This document shows positions 9,861 through 17,021 of a DNA stretch of 64,000 bases, piece by piece. Below the pieces are notes generated by a model, which did no database searches, was not told where the DNA came from, and was given only the letters and a program-made list of their open reading frames with translations. The stretch's first letter is position 1, and every line of letters starts with the position of its first letter. Position numbers and translations under genes: made by a program. The DNA comes from Planctomycetaceae bacterium. GTDB taxonomy: Bacteria; Planctomycetota; Planctomycetia; Planctomycetales; Planctomycetaceae. Location of the stretch: NCBI GenBank assembly GCA_021732995.1, contig JAKFWA010000135.1, forward strand, positions 81,947-145,946. The letters are read 5' to 3'.

Positions 9861-10202
9861 TTAGATCTCAGTGAATGCGATTGCCGTTGGATTGAAGAAT
9901 CGTGCCGTAAACTCAACAGCCGTCGCCGGGTCGAACTTAGCGCAGGTGTAGATGTCGACTGAGAAGAACAGCCGGGGAGCTTCCCAGGCGTAGAAGTGCG
10001 CTCCAGACGTTTCCCAATGGATCCATCCCGCCCATCCGTATTTTTCACAGAGATGCGTCACCGGTGAGAGCAAAGTTCTCATTCCGATAACGTCGGAGAG
10101 CTTTGCGAGGTACTCTGCGATTTCTGTATCCGAAATGGGGCGAGCGGGGACTCCCTCGATAACAACGCGCTGGCGGTAGATGTCGGGCGCAAGATTCTGC
10201 AT
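9861..10202 (-). CDS. SpeD-like protein, S-adenosylmethionine decarboxylase family
   Basis: This 113-residue protein has the fold signature of prokaryotic AdoMet decarboxylase (SpeD). Residues 66-73 (SGAHFYAW) align with the SHISIHTW cleavage segment, with the processing Ser66 kept, and SVDIYTC (Cys87) aligns with the AVDVFTC segment. The His five residues after the serine in SpeD is Tyr71 here, while a His lies at position 69, so the processing chemistry may be changed. SpeD relatives that decarboxylate arginine or ornithine have been reported. The start at 10202 has a GAGGA site eight bases upstream; an open frame continues to 10382 but is not conserved in the family as I know it. It is the first gene of the operon with the amidinotransferase and two transporters. 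Confidence 0.75.
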   Translation of the reverse strand: MQNLAPDIYRQRVVIEGVPARPISDTEIAEYLAKLSDVIGMRTLLSPVTHLCEKYGWAGWIHWETSGAHFYAWEAPRLFFSVDIYTCAKFDPATAVEFTARFFNPTAIAFTEI

Positions 10203-10510
10203 CTTATGGTTCCTCGGGACGGCTTTGGTATCGCGTTCACCACCGGCGGGGACTGTTTGAGTCGGCTCACCGGCGTAGCCGTTGAATGTCCGAAGAATCG
10301 GAAGCTGCGACATTGAATTCGGAAAAAGTGCTCGAAGGTTCTGACGTCCCAATCGACTGATGCCCTCGAGCACGCCGAGCAAGCGTTTTCAGCTCCCCGT
10401 GGAATCTGTATGTTGTCATTACTTAGCGCAGCTTCTGAGCGACTTTGATCGCACTTGTGTGAGAGCCATTGCCTGAGCCTTTTGAAATCCGTTGTTCCTG
10501 GATGGGGTCG
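10203..10510. other. Divergent promoter region between the SpeD-like operon and the second sigma factor
   Basis: The genes on the left run on the minus strand and those on the right on the plus strand, so this 308-base stretch should hold both promoters. The minus-strand frame stays open to 10382 and could extend the SpeD-like protein by 60 residues, but the ribosome-binding site favours the shorter form. I saw no clear box motifs or riboswitch-like fold. Confidence 0.45.
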
Positions 10511-11131
10511 ATGTCGGCAAACTCTGAGACTATGGATGCACCAGTGACACTCTGGATGCGACAGCTCGAAGAGGGGCAGCCCGAAGCGGCTCAGGCGTTG
10601 TGGAACCATTTCTGTCAGAAGCTGATGAATCTCGCACAGAAGCGGTTGTCGCCGAAGCTGCGCCAGACCTACGACCAAGAAGATGCGGCGGTCAGCGCAT
10701 TTCACAGCTTGTGCCGGGTCATCACTGATCGTCGGCAGACAGATTTGAGCGATCGTGTAAATTTATGGCGATTATTGGTCACCATCACCGAGCGTAAAAT
10801 CGCCGGTCGCATTCGCGACGAACATCGTTACAAACGCGATCTAAGCCGTACGATCAGCGAGTCGTGCCTTGTGAACTCCTGTTCCGATGGCGCTGGATTC
10901 GAGAAGTTGGCTGGCCGAGAGCCAAGCCCGGAGTTCGCCGCGGAGTTTGCAGATTTGTGCGAACACTTACTTGAATCACTGGACAACGATCTACTGCGTC
11001 AGGTGGCTCAATTGACGATGAAGAACTACGACGCGGGGGAGATCGCAAAAAAGCTGGCCGTCAGTCGTCGCACAGTCGAACGCAAATTGCTCATCATTCG
11101 GGGACGGTGGAAACTCGAGCTGCCGGATTAG
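10511..11131 (+). CDS. RNA polymerase sigma factor, ECF type
   Basis: The protein has about 206 residues. Region 2 reads WMRQLEEGQPEAAQALWNHFCQKLMNLAQKRL and DQEDAAVSAFHSLCR, and region 4 ends in the helix-turn-helix YDAGEIAKKLAVSRRTVERKLLIIRGRW, which is typical of the planctomycete ECF factors that accompany kinases. The frame opens with a TTG at 10469, with Mets at 10502, 10511 and 10532; the exact start is uncertain and 10511 is chosen as the most likely. A 105 bp gap separates it from the kinase-FGE fusion downstream on the same strand. It is the second sigma/kinase pair in 14 kb. Confidence 0.9.
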   Translation: MSANSETMDAPVTLWMRQLEEGQPEAAQALWNHFCQKLMNLAQKRLSPKLRQTYDQEDAAVSAFHSLCRVITDRRQTDLSDRVNLWRLLVTITERKIAGRIRDEHRYKRDLSRTISESCLVNSCSDGAGFEKLAGREPSPEFAAEFADLCEHLLESLDNDLLRQVAQLTMKNYDAGEIAKKLAVSRRTVERKLLIIRGRWKLELPD

Positions 11132-11236
11132 AATGCCTGTCGCGAAACTGCGGGCGGGGACATTATTGAGACGGAATGCATTCGTCTGGCCACTCCCTGA
11201 TCAGCAGCATCATCGATGCATCGTAGGGCCGCCTGA

Positions 11237-14200
11237 ATGTTAAATGATCGCGATCTTTTAGAATCATTGCCGCTTGACCAACTGGAGCGCGTCGACGCTG
11301 CATGTGACCTGTTCACAGCTTCATGGAAGCTTGGCGAACGCCCCCGATTGGAAGATGCGATCCAGGAAGCTCCCGAATCCTTGCGACCTCTGATCGCGGC
11401 TGAGTTGCTGCGGACGGAGATCGAACTGCGCGTCGCTACGGGGAACCTGCCTAAGGCGAGTGAGTATGCGTCGCGTTTCCCCGAATGGTCGGATGAGTTG
11501 GAACAGTTGGTAGATGATCTGGCGGGCGAAGCCTACGGCGAGATGGCCTCGACGGTGGAGTTCGCCACAGAGACCGCAGAGGAGATGCGAAGTTCCCCGC
11601 AAGTCATTTCAGGCAGTGATCGGACAAAGTCCGTAGCCGACCTGGATGAGCTGACTGCCAATGCATTGAAACATCGATTCGCGATTTGTGAGACTCTTGG
11701 TCGAGGCGGTATGGGCATCGTTGTCAAAGCACGAGATACCAAACTTGATCGTGAAGTCGCACTCAAAGTCTTGGTCCCCGAGCTGGCTCGCGATGTCTCA
11801 GCCAGGCAGCGTTTTTTGAGGGAGGCGCGTGCCGCCGCGGCTGTTCGGCATGAAAATGTTGTGACGGTCTATTCTGCGGATGAGATCAACGAAGTCCCGT
11901 TGCTTGAGATGGAACTGATAAACGGCGAGTCGCTCGCGCAACGCATCAGACGTGAAGGGGCACTGCCTGCGGATGAAGTCCTAGCGCTGACCATCCAGAT
12001 CGCGCGAGGATTAGATGCCGCACACCGACGCGGGTTGATTCATCGGGACATCAAACCTGCAAATATCTTGCTTGAGACGATCGAAGGTGAAAAGCCGATT
12101 TCGTCAGACTCGCAGCGATTCTCTTCTACAAAGACAGACCCGCGCTTCAACTTGGGCCATGTTCGAGTCAAGATCACGGACTTCGGTTTGGCTCGTGTCA
12201 CGGCGGAGGCGACTCTCACTCATTCCGGTGTCATTTCAGGAACACCGCAGTACATGTCGCCGGAGCAGGCTGAAGGGCAAGTCCTCGATCATCGGTCAGA
12301 TCTATTCAGCCTGGGCAGTGTGATGTATGCAATGAGCACTGGTCGCGCCGCGTTTCACGCTGAGAATGTGATAGCTGTTGTGCGGCTGGTTGTTGACAGC
12401 ACGCCAACGGCGATATCAACCGTCAACCCAAATGTGCCCGCTGCCTTAGTGGCTATTGTCGAAAAGCTCATGGCCAAGAGGCCAGACGATCGCTTTCAGT
12501 CGGCGGGTGAAGTGATCGACGCTTTGACGCAAGTTCAGATCCAAGTCGATCACCCGGATGTAAAGCAATCGCCGGCTACCGCCAAGGCGTGGAAACCAGC
12601 TCGCTGGGCATCGTTGATCGCGGCTACACTAGCTTTGTCAGTAGCGTTCTTATTCTCCAACCGGCAAGCCGGGCAAGATCTGGACAATAAAGGGCAATCA
12701 ATACCCGTTTCTTCAAGCCCACCGCCCTTTGTCGCTACCCAAACTTCAGAACGAATTGCCCCGAAGAGCCCGCAAAATTCAGCTCCGCCTTCGATGCCCC
12801 ACCCTTTGGTGTCCGAGGGGTACCAGTGGACGATACCAGAGAATTTAGGACCGGGCATCAATTCCCCGCGCTTCGAAGATCACGCCTGTATTTCCGCAGA
12901 CGGCTTAGAAATGCTGCTGGCGCGTGTTGAGGACGGTAAATCAGATATCTGGTTCAGTAGACGATCTGCAACGACGGAGCCGTTTGGTACCGCGGAACTG
13001 TTGCCAAAAGAGATCAATTCGCCCGCCCGCGAGTCGGACCCATTCCTGTCGTACGACGGTTTATCTTTGTGGTTCACGTCCGATCGTACCCGCGAACACG
13101 AAGATACCGATATTTATGTAAGTCGCCGCGCAAACAAGTCCGCTCCTTTTGAGTCTCCGGAACGGCTTGGGCCCACTGTCAACACTTCTCAAGGTGAATC
13201 GAGCCCTTTCGTCACCGACGACGAGTTGACACTGCTATTCGGCCGAGGCACTCCCCGTCAAATCTATCAGGCGACCCGCCCAAATCGTGATGCGCCCTTT
13301 GGACGACCTAAGCGGCTTGCCAATATTAACACTGGAACTTGGCAAGAATTCCCGCGTTTGACCCGTGATGGCCTCAATCTGATCTTAGTCGCTTCACTCG
13401 CGGATGGTCAGCAGTATCTCTGGAGCTCATCACGCTTATCGATTGACGCCGATTTCGGCCCGTTGGTGAGTCTAGGTCCAACGATAAATCGGGGAATGAT
13501 GTCTGGCCCATCACTTTCAGCGGACGAGCGAACGCTCTACTTCTCCGCCCTGCGACCGAGTGGTTACGGCAAACGCGATTTGTGGGTCTCTCGCCGAATT
13601 CACAAGCCGGCCCCAATCGCCCCGACAAGGGAGCCGAAGTCGAACCCTGTCGGAACTGACTTGCCTCCGTACGCGAACGCACCGTTTGACGCGGAGACTG
13701 CCAGAAAGCATCAAGAAGCATGGGCAATGCATCTTGGTACCCAGGTTGAAATTGAAAACTCGATCGGGATGAAGCTGACGCTCATCCCGCCTGGGGAGTT
13801 CTTGATGGGTGCTGCTCTCGCTGACGCCGACGCACTGTCTCAAGAGCGGCCGCAGCATCGAGTCCGATTAACTAAGCCATACTTGATCGGGACTACCGAG
13901 GTAACCATTGCTCAGTTCGGCAGCTTCGTGAAAGCCACGCAGTACGTGACACAGGCCGAGTCCGACAAGAAAGGCGCCGTCGACGTCAGGTCGAAGAGCC
14001 GACAGCCTGAATTGCTCTGGAACAATCTAGGAGATTCTATTGAATGCCCGGTTCGCTGTGTCAGTTGGGAAGACGCACGGCGATTCTGCGAATGGCTCAG
14101 CGCGTCGGAGGGCCGGGCCTACCGTTTGCCGACGGATGCCGAATGGGAGTTTGCCTGCCGAGCCGGAACGCAAACTCGATATTCATTCGGCGACGACTTT

Positions 14201-14551
14201 AACGAAACAAAAGCCAATTGTTTACGTGCAAGTCGCAATATCAAGGTCTTGCCAGCTGGAGAGTATGCCGCAAATCCTTTCGGCTTGTTCGATATGCACG
14301 GTAATGTGAACGAGATCTGCTGGGACACCGGTCGCGCTTTTACTGAAGAGGCGGTTGTCGATCCAATTGGTAGCATTGATCTCAATTTACCTGCCGTAGT
14401 TCGAGGTGGCGCCATCAGTTCCAGCACCGCTCGACTTCGATCGTCTCAACGCTATTTGTCTGACGCTAGAAACTCCCCTGGCGACAATTTCGCTACACCG
14501 GTGAAAGGCTTTCGAGTCGTCGCCTTGATAGATTCTCATGAAAGTAAATGA
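11237..14551 (+). CDS. Ser/Thr protein kinase fused to PD40 propeller repeats and a formylglycine-enzyme (FGE-sulfatase) domain
   Basis: The 1104-residue protein has this order. A helical N-terminus (1-140) leads to a kinase domain at ~148-430 with GRGGMG, VALKV (Lys177), HRDIKPANILLE (Asp271), DFGLA (315-319) and SGTPQYMSPEQ. A membrane segment follows at ~458-474. Residues ~535-790 are WD40-like PD40 units, each with motifs such as ISADGLEMLLAR or LSYDGLSLWFTSDR. Residues ~839-1100 are a SUMF1/FGE-type domain (SIGMKLTLIPPGEFLMGA, VTIAQF, RLPTDAEWEFACRAGT, FGLFDMHGNVNEICWD, VVRGG). In this family many such domains bind ligands or carry out other chemistry rather than making formylglycine, and I cannot say which applies. 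It is likely a membrane sensor kinase with an outer sensory or enzymatic module, co-expressed with the upstream sigma factor. Confidence 0.93.
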   Translation: MLNDRDLLESLPLDQLERVDAACDLFTASWKLGERPRLEDAIQEAPESLRPLIAAELLRTEIELRVATGNLPKASEYASRFPEWSDELEQLVDDLAGEAYGEMASTVEFATETAEEMRSSPQVISGSDRTKSVADLDELTANALKHRFAICETLGRGGMGIVVKARDTKLDREVALKVLVPELARDVSARQRFLREARAAAAVRHENVVTVYSADEINEVPLLEMELINGESLAQRIRREGALPADEVLALTIQIARGLDAAHRRGLIHRDIKPANILLETIEGEKPISSDSQRFSSTKTDPRFNLGHVRVKITDFGLARVTAEATLTHSGVISGTPQYMSPEQAEGQVLDHRSDLFSLGSVMYAMSTGRAAFHAENVIAVVRLVVDSTPTAISTVNPNVPAALVAIVEKLMAKRPDDRFQSAGEVIDALTQVQIQVDHPDVKQSPATAKAWKPARWASLIAATLALSVAFLFSNRQAGQDLDNKGQSIPVSSSPPPFVATQTSERIAPKSPQNSAPPSMPHPLVSEGYQWTIPENLGPGINSPRFEDHACISADGLEMLLARVEDGKSDIWFSRRSATTEPFGTAELLPKEINSPARESDPFLSYDGLSLWFTSDRTREHEDTDIYVSRRANKSAPFESPERLGPTVNTSQGESSPFVTDDELTLLFGRGTPRQIYQATRPNRDAPFGRPKRLANINTGTWQEFPRLTRDGLNLILVASLADGQQYLWSSSRLSIDADFGPLVSLGPTINRGMMSGPSLSADERTLYFSALRPSGYGKRDLWVSRRIHKPAPIAPTREPKSNPVGTDLPPYANAPFDAETARKHQEAWAMHLGTQVEIENSIGMKLTLIPPGEFLMGAALADADALSQERPQHRVRLTKPYLIGTTEVTIAQFGSFVKATQYVTQAESDKKGAVDVRSKSRQPELLWNNLGDSIECPVRCVSWEDARRFCEWLSASEGRAYRLPTDAEWEFACRAGTQTRYSFGDDFNETKANCLRASRNIKVLPAGEYAANPFGLFDMHGNVNEICWDTGRAFTEEAVVDPIGSIDLNLPAVVRGGAISSSTARLRSSQRYLSDARNSPGDNFATPVKGFRVVALIDSHESK

Positions 14552-14566
14552 CTCCTTCGATATCTA

Positions 14567-15158
14567 GAGCCTGTTATGGAGTTTAGCCGATGATCGAGTC
14601 GTGGGTTAGCGGCATGAGCAAGGCACGGAAGTCGTATCCCAGTGATGTTTCGGATGAAGAATGGGCCTTCGTAGCGCCGTATCCGGCGTTGATTCACGAG
14701 GACGCTCCGCAGAGGGAATGCTAGCTGCGGGATGTGTTTACTCGGTGCGCGGGCTGGTGAAAACGGGAGCTCAGCGGCGGCATCTGCCAAGCGACTTTCC
14801 GCCTTGGACTGGAGTGTATCACCAAGTGTGCCACTGGCTTGATGCCAAAGTCTTCGAAACGCTGATGCACGACCTGCGTAAATTGCTACCGCTGGCCGAA
14901 CAGCGAGCGGCACAACCTAGCTCCGTCATCATGGATGGTCGCACCTTACATTCGACCCTCAAAAGCGCCCGCGCGCCGGCTTTGGTGGCTACGAGTAGAG
15001 TGATTCGAAGGGCTCCCTGGTGCGACACCGAGTTGTCTCTTTCCGTCTTGTCGATGTTGCTGGAAACAGGTCGCATTGATCAGGACGTCTCGCCACGCGT
15101 TTTGCTCAGAGGCATCGCTACGATCGTGCGTGCGGCCCGGCGATGCATCGAGCCCTGA
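14567..15158 (+). mobile_element. Decayed IS5-family insertion sequence
   Basis: The sequence GAGCCTGTTATGGAGTTT at 14567-14584 looks like the left terminal inverted repeat of an IS5-group element, and transposase remnants begin six bases later. No matching right repeat was found, so the element is truncated; its right end is somewhere before the membrane-protein gene at 15348. It sits at the edge of the unusual peptide region and may mark where foreign DNA entered. Confidence 0.65.
14590..15158 (+). pseudogene. Transposase remnant, IS5 family (DUF4096-type N-terminus)
   Basis: The frame starting at 14590 reads [20 protein letters not shown] and EDAPQREC, the start of IS5-type transposases, and ends at a TAG at 14722 where intact relatives continue. 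Downstream pieces in other frames keep the family (DFPPWTGVYHQVCHW, FETLMHDLRKLLPLAEQ, SSVIMDGRTLHST), so several frameshifts and stops have accumulated. The catalytic DDE region is not recognisable. The gene is dead. Confidence 0.85.
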
Positions 15159-15347
15159 TGAGAATTCGCGCTGGAGACGCTGGCAGTCGGTCGCTGATCA
15201 GTCTTCGATGGTCAGGGCTCCTATGGCAACGGTGCCGCCATGCGGGCAGCGCCGATCGGAGCTTACTTCGTGGATGAAACTGACCCGTTGTAGCGCGACG
15301 TGATCGCGCGGCGCTTTGAAAAGTGCACGGGGCTGAAGGTGAAAAGG

Positions 15348-15950
15348 TCACCGCTCATCCCGGATTGAGCGTGGCGGCTTCTGGCCTCGAATCGTTCCCG
15401 GCCAGAACCCTTTGATCTTCCAGTCCTGACCCAGGCGTTCGCCCATGATCAGCATGAACGTGGCGAATTCATCCAGGGTCGGGAACAGCATGGAAGTGAC
15501 TCGCACCTCTGCGTCGTTGCTGAGATCCGTGAAGATGAACTCGTACACATGCCAGCCGCTGAGATTTCTGGCTTCGACGTCTGCTTCCAGATCTTCCCAC
15601 TGGATGGAGACCGTTTCTGTGGTGAATCGCCCCTTCGGCACCTCCACACCCCAGGTTGTGACCAGAACGCGCTGTGGATTCCAACGGCGATAGATCGCTA
15701 ACGCGACCAGCAATAGGCAGACACCCCAGATGCCAGGACAAATCGCGTAGGCGATCCAGTTCGGAGGCACCCTGATGTTCCGGAACAGAATGCCCTCGCC
15801 AAACCAGACCGCCCGAACGAAAAAGAACGTGGACGCGACCAGTAGAAACGGAATCACGAAGTACCAGAAGAATCTCGGGAAGCCCCCATACGCCGACGAG
15901 AACAGGACCTCGTCTTTAGCATGTACTTGCTGGCCTTCGGCGTCGTTCAT
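15348..15950 (-). CDS. Membrane protein of unknown function with a PH-like domain
   Basis: The 200-residue protein has two hydrophobic segments near the N-terminus (FFWYFVIPFLLVASTFFFV and WIAYAICPGIWGVCLLLVALAIY). A soluble C-terminal part (WNPQRVLVTTWGVEVPKGRFTTETVSIQWEDL...) has the alternating strand pattern of bacterial PH-like domains. I recognise no specific family. The start has a GGAGG site seven bases upstream. It lies 14 bp downstream of another small gene at the end of the operon containing the nuclease and phospholipase-like genes. An immunity or export role is possible but has no direct support. Confidence 0.75.
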   Translation of the reverse strand: MNDAEGQQVHAKDEVLFSSAYGGFPRFFWYFVIPFLLVASTFFFVRAVWFGEGILFRNIRVPPNWIAYAICPGIWGVCLLLVALAIYRRWNPQRVLVTTWGVEVPKGRFTTETVSIQWEDLEADVEARNLSGWHVYEFIFTDLSNDAEVRVTSMLFPTLDEFATFMLIMGERLGQDWKIKGFWPGTIRGQKPPRSIRDER

Positions 15951-15964
15951 GAGTCACCCTCCGG

Positions 15965-16369
15965 TCAACCGACGATACAGCTCACCGTTCTGTATCGCAC
16001 CTGCAGACGGCTGTCCGCGAACTCCGACTTCGCGACGGCTGCATGGTAACGGTGGAACTCCTTGAGGTCAGCATCTCCGGTGTTCTGCCGCCGCAGCGCA
16101 GACGCGACCAGCTCATCCGTGAAATGCAACTTACACGCCGACACGCCGATTCGATCCCCTTCCCGGAATGAAATGATCTGTAAACCTGACGGTCCTCGTG
16201 GATCAAAAAGCAGCGAGCAGGTCAGCTCGGCAATCAACTCGAACACCGGATCGGTCCGCAGTTGGTGGTGATCATTGGGTCTTGCTACTCCGCGATGATC
16301 CCCAACACGCGCTGCCGTGCTATCCTCGACGGCGCGTGAGTAGGCCTCTTCAGCAACTCCCGTAAGCAT
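15965..16369 (-). CDS. Hypothetical protein
   Basis: The 134-residue frame has no family I recognise. Its middle (DPVFELIAELTCSLLFDPRGPSGLQIISFREGDRIGVSACKLHF) looks like a small globular alpha/beta protein and there is no signal peptide. It starts at an ATG with a weak ribosome-binding site, 83 bp after the phospholipase-like gene and 14 bp before the membrane protein gene. Strand and spacing support it as part of the same operon. A partner or immunity protein is possible, without evidence. Confidence 0.55.
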   Translation of the reverse strand: MLTGVAEEAYSRAVEDSTAARVGDHRGVARPNDHHQLRTDPVFELIAELTCSLLFDPRGPSGLQIISFREGDRIGVSACKLHFTDELVASALRRQNTGDADLKEFHRYHAAVAKSEFADSRLQVRYRTVSCIVG

Positions 16370-16452
16370 ACCGCGAATCGCAGAGTGAAACCGGCGTGAC
16401 GATCAAGCCGAGCCCAGATCTCCACTGCCAGATTTACTCTTCGCAGATTTCT

Positions 16453-16950
16453 TCACCAAGGGAGTCGTGGTCTTGGGATTGATGGTATGCGAGGTATCGG
16501 AATACTCGGCACGCGGGGAGCAGGAATGCCTGGTACCGGATTACCGCACACCCCTCCCACGCCGGGAACGCGGATTTCGCGACCAAACACTCGAACGTCA
16601 CAAAAGCACGGTTTCCCTTGAAACACGTGCCTGGCCGCGGCGGCGTAGGCTCTCCCGCGGGCGCCGACGCCTGGCGCTATTGCTGCGCCTGCCATCTCAT
16701 TCATGAAGTTGCGATCACACGAACAGTCGTGCCCGTGATTGCGCTGGATACAGAGATCGTGCTCCCGGCAAACGGCATCAACCCGGTCGGCCACCGGATA
16801 GTTGGGATCGGATCGAGTGTTGTTTGCTCCGCACCAATTGCCGTGATTGCCCAGAGGCTGCCACCTCTGCGGATCGATCCCGGCGGGAAGTGCCACCTGC
16901 CCAGCCGAGCGACCACGAGCGACGGACTGACTTAATAGAGGAATTCTCAT
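16453..16950 (-). CDS. Phospholipase A2-like protein with the cyanobactin-type leader motif
   Basis: The protein has 165 residues from the Met at 16950, chosen because it follows an AAGGAG site and gives the shared leader (MRIPLLSQSVARG) with Pro4, Val10 and Arg12. Residues ~37-41 (GNWCG) resemble the Ca2+ loop of secreted phospholipase A2, and residues ~58-67 (DAVCREHDLCI) carry the His-Asp catalytic dyad (His64, Asp65) flanked by the expected Cys. Further Cys residues (HDCSCD, CFCD, GVCG) could form disulfides. The tail is a Pro/Ile/Arg-rich repeat (PSIPIPRIPSIPRPR). It probably hydrolyses phospholipids outside the producing cell or across a membrane. A longer form begins at a TTG at 16977. 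It follows the protease-nuclease gene by 71 bp. Confidence 0.8.
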   Translation of the reverse strand: MRIPLLSQSVARGRSAGQVALPAGIDPQRWQPLGNHGNWCGANNTRSDPNYPVADRVDAVCREHDLCIQRNHGHDCSCDRNFMNEMAGAAIAPGVGARGRAYAAAARHVFQGKPCFCDVRVFGREIRVPGVGGVCGNPVPGIPAPRVPSIPIPRIPSIPRPRLPW

Positions 16951-17021
16951 GCCAACACGTTCTCCTTGGTCGATCAACTGGTCTGAAAGGTAGATGGAAT
17001 GAATCCGCTTCGTCTGCGGAG

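Noticed and set aside
10203..10382. N-terminal extension of the SpeD-like protein
   Set aside because: The Met at 10202 has a strong ribosome-binding site and matches the compact family length.
14661..15158. 165-codon plus-strand ORF as an intact gene
   Set aside because: It is a frameshifted middle part of an IS5 transposase; the start of the gene is in a different frame and ends early.
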